Shown here one piece after another: positions 46,122-55,666 of a stretch of DNA of 64,000 nucleotides. Source of the stretch: Earliella scabrosa (lineage: Eukaryota; Basidiomycota; Agaricomycetes; Polyporales; Polyporaceae); NCBI GenBank assembly GCA_022605405.1, contig JABYQQ010000002.1:2356001-2420000 (forward strand), given 5' to 3'. Both the position numbers and the translations under genes were made by a program. The notes beneath the pieces are model-generated. The model was not told the DNA's origin. It saw only the letters and a program-made list of their open reading frames with translations, and made no database searches. Position 1 is the first letter of the stretch. Each line of letters starts with the position of its first letter.

Positions 46122-47508
46122 ACGATGCGGGTCATTGCCACACTGTTCGCGGATGACACCACAGTCTACCTTAGCGAGCACGACAGCTACGCGACGTTGG
46201 AGAGAGTGTTAGGCATCTGGTGTGAAGGGTCCCGGGCGAAGTTCAACCTCGAGAAAACTGAGGTGCTGCCGATCGGGGAGCCTAGCTACAGAGCAAATGT
46301 TGTAGCGACGAGACGGCTTAACGCAGACCCGGCCGCGAGCGCTCTGCCGGAAGGCGTTCGAGTAGCGGGCGACGGGGTGGCGATCAGAACGCTAGGGGCA
46401 TGGATTGGCAACGGAATAGACAGCGCCCAACCATGGCGGCCGATCCTTGACCGTATATCCGAAAACCTATCCCGCTGGAGCAAGCGAAACCCGACGATGA
46501 GAGGGCGAAAACTCATCATCGACATGGAAGTCGGAGGACGAACACAATACCTGACGAGAGTGCAAACCATGCCAGACGAAGTAACAAAGGAGTTGCAGAA
46601 CCTCACCCTCCGTTTCATGTGGAAGGGTGATACTCACCCGCGGGTCTCAAAGGACACGCTACATAAGCCGCTGGAGGAAGGAGGCCTTGGGCTGCTCGAC
46701 ATCCAGGCCAGAAACGAAGCGATAGACCTCATGTGGCTGAAGGACTACCTGGATCTGTCGCCGAGCAGACCAAAATGGGCGTATGTGGCGGATGCCCTCC
46801 TCGCGCGGGCTGCACCGAAGAGCACCAGAGCAAGGGACCCCATGACTCGAACTAACTCCTTCCTGCAACGATGGCAAGTCAGCACCAGGCTCGCAAGCGG
46901 ACTGCCGGGCGACCTACGCAGAATGATGAAGGCGGGTAAGAAGCACGGCGTTCGGCTGGCAGTCGCCAAGCCAGCGGATGAACTGAGACGTGCCATGCCC
47001 TTGTGGCACCATGCGGGCGAAGGGAGTGGCAGGAGCGTGGCGGACACAGGAGCGAGCAGGTGCCTCCGCGAACGACACGGTGTGTCGACAGTGGGAGACT
47101 GTCGGGCTGTAGCGGAGCGACTGTGGAGAAACGGAGGTGGACACAGGACAAACCCAGCCTGTGGCTGCTTTGACTGCGTCACTGACCGTACTCGGTGGGC
47201 CTGTGACAACCCGCCTAGATGTGCGACGGCGGCGCGGAAAGCTATCCAGAAACTGGTACCGATGTGGCGGCCTGGAACTGTGGTGGACAACGACCGGCTC
47301 TCCCTCACCTCGAGGAGGAAAGAATTGAATAGGGAAGCTCTGGCGCGGAGGGGTAGGATAGTGTTCGATCCTACGATGACGGACCGCCTGCCCATGGCGA
47401 ACGCTTTCAGAGCGTTCACAACAGAAACCGTGGCTGAGGATGCAGACACCACCGTGACCGGCCGGCCGAGGGCTGCCCAGCCAGCCCCAGAACTGGAGGT
47501 GTTCATTG
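46122..47508 (+). CDS. LINE ORF2, part 2: reverse-transcriptase palm (FADD) to thumb and Cys-rich region
   Basis: The frame resumes after the insertion duplication with VIATLFADDTTVYLSEHD, the second catalytic Asp pair of the reverse transcriptase. It continues through thumb-like sequence (RFMWKGDTHPRVSKDTL) and a Cys-rich segment CGCFDCVTDRTRWACDNPPRC common in mushroom LINEs. It is open for 461 codons until the copia element begins at 47509, in the middle of the RNase H start (ELEVFI). Confidence 0.88.
47504..47508. repeat. Target-site duplication of the copia element, left copy
   Basis: cattg, repeated at 53932-53936 directly after the right LTR. Confidence 0.92.
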
Positions 47509-48101
47509 TGTTGAACTATGGACTATAGACGCGCATTAGGCGCTATGGGCACTGCTTCTTACGATAGGATCTATAGGCTGTGCTTCTTTCTTTCCATATT
47601 AGGTATACGTTGTACGATACACATGGTTACTAGGCTTCTCTTTTGTCCAGTCCATTCCAGTGCGTTCTTCTACGCTCCGGACTCTTCTTAGACAGCTCTA
47701 GGTCGTCCTTGTGACCATACTTCTTTCTCCATTTGTCGTTACCTTTGTTCTGTCTGAGTCATCCTTTGTCTCTCCTTACTCATCCTCGACTCACTCTGAC
47801 TCAGACACATCACATGCTCTCCTTATTGTCGCTTACTCATGCAGCTCCTGTACGGTATATAAGGAGGACTCTCTGGGACTCGTCTCCTCAGTCTTTCACT
47901 CACTGACTGAGGAGTAAGTACACATCTTACCTATGCGTTCTATGCTCTTACTTACAAGTACCTGTGTAGCTTGTCTGTCCGCTCACTTACTAGGTACTTG
48001 GCATTATGCTAATAAAGTCTTTCACTCACTGACTGAGGACTTGTCTGTCCGCTCACTTACTAGTCGCTTGCGACATCGCCTCACAGGTTCTCACTCCATC
48101 A
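47509..48101 (+). repeat. Left LTR of the copia element
   Basis: 593 bp, tgttgaac..tccatca. It contains a TATA-like TATATAAG at 47856-47863 and the poly-A signal aataaa at 48011-48016. Internal duplications of tctttcactcactgactga and cttgtctgtccgctcactta lie in its second half. Confidence 0.95.
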
Positions 48102-48113
48102 GGTTATGAGCCC
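48102..48113 (+). other. Primer-binding site, half-tRNA-iMet type
   Basis: ggttatgagccc directly follows the LTR. It is complementary to the anticodon-loop region of initiator tRNA-Met (..gggctcataacc..), not to a tRNA 3' end. This is the priming mode described for Drosophila copia, where a tRNA cut in the anticodon loop is used. Confidence 0.65.
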
Positions 48114-48620
48114 TGCGCTCTGACCGTTGCTAGTTGTCACATCGCGCGCACCCGACGACTTCTACCCTCGTGCACATCCTCCACTAACTCCTTAGCTCTT
48201 GACTGTGCCCGCCGACACTGCTGCCAGGGGGACATTCCTGCGCTCGTGACGCAGCCCTGAGCGCTCTTTAGTAGTCACATAGCTCGTAGTATCGTTGTAC
48301 CACCTATTGTGCTCTCGAGGCACACGGGTCTTTTGGATATCCCTCAGCCAGGCCACGCACTTGCGCCCGCCAGCTGTTGTATCCGGGGTGTCATCACCTT
48401 TGGAGCCGGAGGACAACCGTTCGGACCCTCCTTACGATACCATTTTTATACGTACATCGTAGCAGACTCTTTCAGGGCACAGTTGGCAACTTCTACCCTT
48501 GGCATTAGCATATCCGACTTGCTAGTGTTTAAGGTTCACCTCAACAGGTGTTCATCTCTACGTTGCCTTTGCATGAGGCTTTCCAAATCATCGCATTCCT
48601 GAACCTTTCGCAACGACGCG

Positions 48621-51600
48621 GTGGCTTCATCAGACGACGAACCGTTTGATTGTAGTCACTGCTACCATCGGTACGACTCTGTCGACCATAGGGACGTCTT
48701 CTGGGACGAGTCAGAAAGAAAGTGGTATAACTGCGACCGACAACCGTGTCCTAACCGGGAGTCAGAAGTAGTTCCTCCAGACAACCACACTCGTTATCGT
48801 CGCCATATCGCTGTCGCCCCTGGTCAAGTCTGCCGACCAATCACACCGGACACATCCTCGTCATCCTCATCCCCTGCTTCGTCTGAGCACGAAGTTGAAG
48901 ATATTCTCAACAATCCTACGGAAGCTCCTGTCCCAACTCCTCTTCCTTCCATTGTCATCTCTCCTCCTACGCCTACACAGACAACTCTCCCTCCTCTACC
49001 AGCTCCAGATCTCATCGTCAACCAGCCCGACTCAACCGACTTCGTCTACTCCTTCACCATGTCGGAAGCCGGAATGGAAAAGAGTCTTCCTCAGCTCCAC
49101 GGGCAGGAAGGCTACAAGGAATGGGCTCGTCAGATGAAGGGCTATCTCATGATGATCGATGCATGGGATATCGTCAGCGGCACAGAGAGTCAACCAGCTG
49201 CCACTGATGCGGCTGGTCTCAAGGATTGGAAGAAGAGAGATTCCCGTGCAAGTGGTATCCTCATGTACAAAACCACTGCTGAGGTAGCCAAGTGCTATGA
49301 AGGGAAGAACACCTCGAAGGAGATCTGGGATGCCCTGAATACGACCTACGAGAAGACCGACAACGGGTACAGTTTCTCCCGCTTCGAACGGCTTCTCAAC
49401 TACCCTCGTTTCAACGAGAACAAGTCGATCGTCGACCAGGTCCAGACCTTCATCGGGCTGATGAATGAGCTGACCACAGGCTCCACCAACACCCTCGCCG
49501 AACATATCAAGGTCTACTGGCTCTTCTCCAAGATGCCGGATTCCTATCGCCCATCGATCTCCACTATCCTCCACACCACGGCTGAGACGGACCTGACCCT
49601 TGAAAAGGTTAAGCCGAAGCTCAAGCTCGAGGACTCCCTCCGTGGTACATCGATTGGTCAGGCGAACAAGATCTCGAAGCCGAAGTCCAAGCCCAAGCCC
49701 CCTTGCGAGCATTGCGGTAAGACGAACCATGACTCGTCGAACTGCTACAAGAAGTTCCCGGAGAAAGCTCCGAAACGGAACAAGGGCAAAGGCAAGGACA
49801 ACGGCAACGGCAACGGCAACGGGAACCAGTCGGGTGGAACTGGGAATCAGAATGGACATAATCACGCGCACACTCTAGCTGCCTTTGTACCTGTATCTAC
49901 TAGCACCATCAACGAGATCTCCTTTTCAGCTTATAAGGCGGACAGCGCCAAAGGCATGGATCTTGAGCAGACAACACTCTGGCTTATGGATTCTGGAGCA
50001 TCTCAACATGTTACAGGTTGCTTAGAGGACTTCACTGAGTACCGTCCGTATGACACACCTGTTCTGTTTGGCACCGCCCAGGCAGGTAGTGAAGGACATG
50101 TCCAAGGACTCGGTGAAGGTACAGTCAAAGGATACACTCATGTGGATGGCAAGCGGGTTTCCTTTACGCTTCAGAATGTCTGCTATGTTCCAGCAGCAGG
50201 CAATACCCGTCTCTACTCCACTGGTGTCATCGAGCGCGCGAAAGGGTTCATCTATCAAGGGGGATCTCATATGAGGATCTTTGACTCTAGGCCGGAAGGC
50301 TATGTCGAATCTGGCAAAACGGTTAAGGTTGTCGGCAATGAGGTGGTTACAGCCCACTACGCCGCATCACACAACCTGTACTACTTTCTGCTCGAGAAAG
50401 GACAACGTAATCTCAATGCTACGTCCCAAACTACACTCGATCATGACCTTGCTCATCGTCGCTGGGGTCACCCTGGCAAAGAAGCGGTCAAGCGTCTTCC
50501 TGATGCAGTCAACGGTGTAGATGGCATTGACTCTCGTTCCTCGGACAAACCGTGCGAAGGATGCGCGAAAGGCAAAATGCACCGCCGTCCGTTCCCTCCA
50601 TCTGCAAAACGCGCCTCGGAACCATGCGAACTCGTCCACATGGATGTCGCTGGACCGATGAGCACCTCGATTGGTGGCTACAGCTACTTTTGCACCTTCA
50701 TCGATGACTACACTGGTCTCGCCTGTGTCTACTGCCTGAAGCGTAAATCCGATCAGGAGGCCGCTTTCAAGGAGTACAAAGCCTGGGCTGAGACACAGAC
50801 CGGTCGTAAGATCAAGAAGGTACGATCCGATCGAGGGGGGGAATATCTGTCCGATTCGTTCGAGTCATTGCTACGCGAATTCGGGATCGAGCACGATAAG
50901 ACGTTGCCTGGCTCGCCTCAGCAGAATGGACGTGCTGAACGCTTCAACCGGACCATTGAGGAGAAGTCACTCTGTATGCTTCACCACGCCGGACTCTCTC
51001 ATGGTTTCTGGAAACTCGCACTTGAAGCAGCCGTTCACATCTACAACCATCAGCCCATGAAACGACTCAAGTGGCAATGCCCCATCACACTCTGGACCGG
51101 TAAGAAACCGGACGTCTCATACTTCCGTGTGTTTGGGTGCAAAGCCTATGTTCACGTGCAGAAAGACAAGCGTCATGGGAAGCTCGACGTGAAGGCAGTC
51201 GAGAGGACGTTTGTGGGCTATGAACCGGGTTCAAAGGGGTATCGTCTATGGAACCCGACTGCCCGCCAAGTCGAAGTATCTCGCGATGTGATCTTCGATG
51301 AGGACGTATTTCCTGCACGTGCAGACACCGGTACTCGTCGCGCTACCCCCGACGACAGTCCGTTCCCTACTCAACTGTCAGAGGATTCATCCAATGACGA
51401 TGTTGAACTCCCTGTTCCTCGTGATAACGACGAACCTCCTCCTCCCGCTCCGCCACAAGACCCTGCTCCTGCTCCGCCCGAAGCTGAACCGCAGCCGCCG
51501 CAACCACAACAGCCACCGCCGCCTCCCGCTCAGATTCCTAAGCCGAATCATCGTCGCGGACGTCATCCTCCTGCCGCAGGAGATGCCCCTCCTCCTCGTC

Positions 51601-53327
51601 GCTCTGAGCGACAAACCAAGGGTGTCCCTTCAAAGGCACGGACCGAGGACAACGTGTACGGTGATGAACCTCCCGCTCAGATAGATGCTAGGACCGATGC
51701 GGATGGTGAACAGGCTGAGGCACAATCAATACTCGCGTTTATCCATTACTCTCGGTACAAGTCTGGTATTCCTGAGCACCATAAAGATGCCATGGCTAGA
51801 CCGGATCGCGAACATTGGAAAGCGGCTGAGCGAGCAGAGTACGAATCTCTAATGGCTAATAAGACATGGGTCTTGGTTCCTCGCCCAAAGGACCGATCCA
51901 TCGTCACATGCCGTTGGGTCTATGATCGGAAGTCAGATGGTCGCTACAAAGCACGTCTCGTAGCTAGGGGATTTACGCAAGTCTATGGGAAGGATTACCA
52001 CGAAACCTTCTCACCCGTCGCTCGTTTCGAGTCCATCCGTTATCTCTTTGCGCATGCTGCCCTAGAGGACTGGGACGTCGACGCGATGGATGTTAAGACT
52101 GCGTTCCTCAATGGCGACCTGGATGAGGAAGTCTACATGGAACAACCGGAAGGGTGGGTCATGAAAGGCAAAGAGGATCACGTCTGTCTGCTTAAGAAGG
52201 CCATCTATGGTCTCAAGCAAGCCTCTCGCCAGTGGAATGTCAAAATCCATGACTCGCTCGTCCAACAGGGATTTGTTCGGACGTACTCTGATGCCGGAGT
52301 CTATGTATATCGCCGACAAGGGGGGGATTCAGACCCTGATCATGTCACTATCATTGTCTTGTATGTCGACGACCTACTTCTCATGGGGAAAAGTCGCGTA
52401 CAGATTGACAAGGTCAAGAAGGCGCTAGGCAAGCAGTACAAGATGACGGACTTAGGTCCGGTACAGCGATTCCTTGGTCTACGTATACGTCGAGATCGTC
52501 AAGCTCGGACACTCGACATCGACCAGGAAGAGTACATCGAGGCTATTCTGGAGAACCATCAGATGACTAACTGTACGCCTGTGCGCACTCCTCTTCCCTC
52601 TGGTGCCGTGCTCGAAGCCGCTCAGACGGACACATCGGCAAAACTTCTCAAGCGTTTCCAGAGCTTGATGGGCAGTCTTCTCTATGCCTGTCTTGGAACG
52701 CGACCCGACATCGCGTTTGCCATCAGCCGTCTCGGTAAATACAGCGCTAACCCCTCGGAAGCACATCTTCATTATCTCCAATACGTGCTCCGCTATCTCC
52801 GAGGGACATCACATTATCGTCTGCGCTATGATGGAGCATCTAATGCCGGTTTGATCGCGTTTTCCGATTCAGACTGGGCAGAGGATCGCGATGATAGGCA
52901 CTCGCAAACTGGCTTCATCTTCAAGATGGCAGGTGGTGCAATCTCATGGGCATCACGACGACAGCCAACAATTTCGCTCTCTTCTACTGAAGCGGAGTAC
53001 AAGGCAGCGTCAGACACCAGCCGTCAGATGATGTGGCTAAGGACGTTTGGGGACGAGTTAGGGGACGACATGAGTGCGTCTACGCCCATGTGTATGGATA
53101 ACCATGGTGCGATCTTCCTCTCTGAGAACCCAGCCATCGACAGACGTACCAAGCACATAGAGGTCCACTACCATTTCGTGCGCGAGTATCTCGCCAGTGG
53201 GAGTATGGACATCTATTACATCGCGAGCAAGGAGAATCTGGCGGATGCATTGACGAAGAATGTCACCTTCTCTGTGGTAGACTACTTCGTACAGCACTCC
53301 GGTCTCATTTCTTCCTCCGTGTCTTGA
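48621..53327 (+). CDS. Copia gag-pol polyprotein
   Basis: A 1,568-codon single frame. An N-terminal region of 146 codons without any ATG (frame opens with GTG at 48621) contains CX2C-type Cys pairs and a Ser/Pro linker; the first ATG is at 49059. Gag follows (LPQLHGQEGYKEWARQMKGYL), with zinc knuckle CEHCGKTNHDSSNC near residue 362. Then come protease DSGA near 457, the GAG-pre-integrase HHCC region (HRRWGHP..CEGCAKGK), the integrase core (HMDVAGP, DRGGEYLS, SPQQNGRAERFN), a Pro-rich linker, reverse transcriptase (VDAMDVKTAFLNG, YVDDLLLMG near 1248) and RNase H (SDSDWAED, SSTEAEYKAA, ADALTK). All catalytic residues seen are intact. Confidence 0.96.
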   Translation: MASSDDEPFDCSHCYHRYDSVDHRDVFWDESERKWYNCDRQPCPNRESEVVPPDNHTRYRRHIAVAPGQVCRPITPDTSSSSSSPASSEHEVEDILNNPTEAPVPTPLPSIVISPPTPTQTTLPPLPAPDLIVNQPDSTDFVYSFTMSEAGMEKSLPQLHGQEGYKEWARQMKGYLMMIDAWDIVSGTESQPAATDAAGLKDWKKRDSRASGILMYKTTAEVAKCYEGKNTSKEIWDALNTTYEKTDNGYSFSRFERLLNYPRFNENKSIVDQVQTFIGLMNELTTGSTNTLAEHIKVYWLFSKMPDSYRPSISTILHTTAETDLTLEKVKPKLKLEDSLRGTSIGQANKISKPKSKPKPPCEHCGKTNHDSSNCYKKFPEKAPKRNKGKGKDNGNGNGNGNQSGGTGNQNGHNHAHTLAAFVPVSTSTINEISFSAYKADSAKGMDLEQTTLWLMDSGASQHVTGCLEDFTEYRPYDTPVLFGTAQAGSEGHVQGLGEGTVKGYTHVDGKRVSFTLQNVCYVPAAGNTRLYSTGVIERAKGFIYQGGSHMRIFDSRPEGYVESGKTVKVVGNEVVTAHYAASHNLYYFLLEKGQRNLNATSQTTLDHDLAHRRWGHPGKEAVKRLPDAVNGVDGIDSRSSDKPCEGCAKGKMHRRPFPPSAKRASEPCELVHMDVAGPMSTSIGGYSYFCTFIDDYTGLACVYCLKRKSDQEAAFKEYKAWAETQTGRKIKKVRSDRGGEYLSDSFESLLREFGIEHDKTLPGSPQQNGRAERFNRTIEEKSLCMLHHAGLSHGFWKLALEAAVHIYNHQPMKRLKWQCPITLWTGKKPDVSYFRVFGCKAYVHVQKDKRHGKLDVKAVERTFVGYEPGSKGYRLWNPTARQVEVSRDVIFDEDVFPARADTGTRRATPDDSPFPTQLSEDSSNDDVELPVPRDNDEPPPPAPPQDPAPAPPEAEPQPPQPQQPPPPPAQIPKPNHRRGRHPPAAGDAPPPRRSERQTKGVPSKARTEDNVYGDEPPAQIDARTDADGEQAEAQSILAFIHYSRYKSGIPEHHKDAMARPDREHWKAAERAEYESLMANKTWVLVPRPKDRSIVTCRWVYDRKSDGRYKARLVARGFTQVYGKDYHETFSPVARFESIRYLFAHAALEDWDVDAMDVKTAFLNGDLDEEVYMEQPEGWVMKGKEDHVCLLKKAIYGLKQASRQWNVKIHDSLVQQGFVRTYSDAGVYVYRRQGGDSDPDHVTIIVLYVDDLLLMGKSRVQIDKVKKALGKQYKMTDLGPVQRFLGLRIRRDRQARTLDIDQEEYIEAILENHQMTNCTPVRTPLPSGAVLEAAQTDTSAKLLKRFQSLMGSLLYACLGTRPDIAFAISRLGKYSANPSEAHLHYLQYVLRYLRGTSHYRLRYDGASNAGLIAFSDSDWAEDRDDRHSQTGFIFKMAGGAISWASRRQPTISLSSTEAEYKAASDTSRQMMWLRTFGDELGDDMSASTPMCMDNHGAIFLSENPAIDRRTKHIEVHYHFVREYLASGSMDIYYIASKENLADALTKNVTFSVVDYFVQHSGLISSSVS

Positions 53328-53338
53328 ACGAGTGGGAG
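53327..53338 (+). other. Polypurine tract of the copia element
   Basis: aacgagtgggag, directly before the TG of the right LTR; the expected start point for plus-strand DNA synthesis. It overlaps the end of the gag-pol stop codon region. Confidence 0.7.
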
Positions 53339-53931
53339 TGTTGAACTATGGACTATAGACGCGCATTAGGCGCTATGGGCACTGCTTCTTACGATAGGAT
53401 CTATAGGCTGTGCTTCTTTCTTTCCATATTAGGTATACGTTGTACGATACACATGGTTACTAGGCTTCTCTTTTGTCCAGTCCATTCCAGTGCGTTCTTC
53501 TACGCTCCGGACTCTTCTTAGACAGCTCTAGGTCGTCCTTGTGACCATACTTCTTTCTCCATTTGTCGTTACCTTTGTTCTGTCTGAGTCATCCTTTGTC
53601 TCTCCTTACTCATCCTCGACTCACTCTGACTCAGACACATCACATGCTCTCCTTATTGTCGCTTACTCATGCAGCTCCTGTACGGTATATAAGGAGGACT
53701 CTCTGGGACTCGTCTCCTCAGTCTTTCACTCACTGACTGAGGAGTAAGTACACATCTTACCTATGCGTTCTATGCTCTTACTTACAAGTACCTGTGTAGC
53801 TTGTCTGTCCGCTCACTTACTAGGTACTTGGCATTATGCTAATAAAGTCTTTCACTCACTGACTGAGGACTTGTCTGTCCGCTCACTTACTAGTCGCTTG
53901 CGACATCGCCTCACAGGTTCTCACTCCATCA
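53339..53931 (+). repeat. Right LTR of the copia element
   Basis: 593 bp, same sequence as 47509-48101 over the whole length by eye. Confidence 0.95.
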
Positions 53932-53936
53932 CATTG

Positions 53937-55231
53937 CGGTGGCGGCGATTATGTGCGATGGTGTGGCCGATGCCCTGCATCGGACAGGCTGTGCGGTGTG
54001 GTTTGGGCCCAATGATGAACGGAACCTGTCCCGCGTAATGGCGGCGACGCCAGGTCGCATTGAAGGCCTACTGCATGCTGTAGAGCTGGCCGTCGAGGTG
54101 ACCCAACCCACGGCGACGCTGCACGTCGTCTCCCCATCGCCACGCCTAGTGACGCTCCTAGGCGAGCGGGTCCAGGCCATGGAGGATGCGGGGTGGGGCG
54201 GCTCAACAGTCGCAGCCACGATGAAAGAAGTAGTCGCCAAGCTGCGAGGGCGCGGAGGCGTCACCACTTTCCGATACGATGATGGTACCGAAGACGAGAG
54301 GGTAGCCCTCGCGGACGAGCTGGCGACAGCGGGAACAAATGATGAATATGCAGTGCCATGGCGAGCCTCCCCTCCGCTACGGTGTTTCCTACGCGATGGA
54401 GTGAAACTGGCGTCGATGACGCAGAGACAGGCGTATGTGGGGATACGCGCCGCTCGGAGGACAGTGGGAGACCGAGCGGCGACAAGCAGGTTGACTGACG
54501 TGGCCCTTGGCCCACAGGCGGACTCAGTGCGGGCCAAACGCCGTCTCTGGACAGGGCTCCGGAACCGTGATGTAAGTCGGCAGGTGAAGGAGTTCCTTTG
54601 GAAAGCGCTGCACAACGCTCACAAGGTCGGGAGCTACTGGACGCATATCCCCCAAATGCAGCACCGCGCCATGTGCCCAAGGTGCGACACTGTTGAGTCG
54701 ATGGAACATATACTCGTCCGCTGCTCGGCGCCGGCGGTCGAAACGGGGTGGGGGCTGCTCCAGGCCCTCCTGTCGAAAATCGGCGTGGACCCTCTCCCGA
54801 AGTCGATGTCGACTGCGCTCTCCTGCCACGTGCCGACTCTGACTGTAAATGGGAAGCCGGCTCCGTGTGGCCTCCAGAGACTCGTGACCATAGCGATGAC
54901 GGAGACGGTGCACCTCCTGTGGAAGCTAAGATGCGAGTGGGTAATAGGGAACGGTGCGGCACCCCAGGCGCTACCCGGGGTAGCTGTAGTGACGGCCCGC
55001 TGGCACAGCATGCTGCAACGCCGCCTGCGCCTTGACCAAGCCCTAGCGGGGCTGCGCGGTGGGCTCCCCCTGCTAACATTGCATGACACGTGGGTGGGCC
55101 TCGTCGAGGACCCGCAGCCCGCTTGCGATACGGACCTCACCAGACTGCTTCTTCCGGGGGTTTTAGTGGGTAGACTCACACCAGAGATCGCGCTGGCCAC
55201 CCAGGGTGTCCAGCCGATTGGAAATGGGTGA
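53937..55231 (+). CDS. LINE ORF2, part 3: RNase H and C-terminal zinc-binding region
   Basis: After the copia duplication the interrupted codon completes and the frame continues for 430 codons. RNase H opens with IMCDGVADALHRTGCAVWFG (first Asp) and has an IEGLLHAVELA glutamate helix and ADELA near its end. The strand that normally bears the middle Asp reads LHVVSPSP, so one catalytic acid appears to be missing. Then comes a reverse-transcriptase-associated zinc-binding domain: FLWKALHNAHKVGSYW..CPRCDTVESMEHILVRC. The stop at 55231 lies 134 bp before the poly-A. Confidence 0.85.
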
Positions 55232-55363
55232 GGGAGCCCCACACACGGCCAGCTGGGCCAGTGCGTAACGCATTTCCTCCAGGTACGGTACCTTGGGGCT
55301 GCTGCCCCTACTACCGAGCTTAGGCCGGAGGGCGGCGTCGAGCCCTGCCTCCGAGCTAGCACC

Positions 55364-55365
<2 letters not shown>

Positions 55366-55401
<36 letters not shown>
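55366..55401 (+). other. LINE poly-A tail
   Basis: 36 consecutive A; the last one or two may belong to the target duplication. Lack of interruptions suggests a young insertion. Confidence 0.92.
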
Positions 55402-55403
<2 letters not shown>

Positions 55404-55414
55404 AGTGTGTACCG
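55402..55414. repeat. Target-site duplication of the LINE, right copy
   Basis: gaagtgtgtaccg, as at 36586-36598. Confidence 0.9.
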
Positions 55415-55666
55415 TATGCCGAGGTACGCGAGCGTCGCGCCTGACGCCCTGCGCTTCCAGATCCCCTGGATCTCGGACGGGAGCGCGAGAATGTAATCGA
55501 ACCACATCAGGGCTTGCGACGTCCCTCAGACATCGTGATCGACCAATGGCTGGAATGGTACTCACTGGCCGACGCGACAAGGCAATAGTTTTGCACCAGC
55601 CTGGGCAAGTGCGGCGGTCAGCACGAAGCAGAGATACCATGATCGCTCTCACCTGCTATCGTCCAT
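55402..55666 (-). pseudogene. DUF6533 copy 2: 5' exons separated from the rest by the LINE
   Basis: Exons (minus) are 55666-55653 (14 nt, starting ATG), 55600-55566 (35 nt, same length as exon 2 of copy 1) and 55512-55402, where the LINE poly-A begins. They encode VQNYCLVASA then LMWFDYILALPSEIQGIWKR, the DUF6533 start, and AYLGIRYTL at the break. Crossing the LINE, the next bases at 36585 complete the same codon and continue the hydrophobic helix IERIVILLEV. A transcript from here would now run into antisense LINE sequence, reading poly-T as a run of phenylalanine. Confidence 0.85.

Larger units (their letters stand above)
47509..53931 (+). mobile_element. Complete Ty1/copia LTR retrotransposon
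   Basis: 6,423 bp. Two 593-bp LTRs begin TG and end CA and appear identical base for base. The element has a 5-bp duplication on each side, a primer-binding site touching the left LTR, a purine tract touching the right LTR, and one uninterrupted 1,568-codon gag-pol frame. The order protease, integrase, reverse transcriptase, RNase H is the copia order. Identical LTRs and an unbroken frame mean a very recent insertion and possible current activity. It sits inside the RNase H region of the LINE. Confidence 0.96.
36599..55401 (+). mobile_element. Full-length-looking LINE (EN-RT-RNase H type, Tad1/I-like) with two nested insertions
   Basis: The element begins right after the left duplication and ends in an uninterrupted run of 36 A followed by the right copy. 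Its parts are a long 5' region with small ORFs (36599-40064), ORF1 (40065-42455) with a zinc knuckle, and ORF2 with endonuclease, reverse transcriptase, Cys-rich and RNase H regions (from about 42883 to 55231, split three ways). A short 3' UTR precedes the poly-A. Subtracting the 767-bp insert and the copia element with their duplications leaves about 11.6 kb. Order EN-RT-RNH and a poly-A tail place it near the Tad1/I groups; the exact clade needs a tree. Confidence 0.9.

Noticed and set aside
49032..49871. 279-codon antisense frame within the copia gag
   Set aside because: Overlaps the intact gag-pol frame and encodes no known product; antisense shadow.
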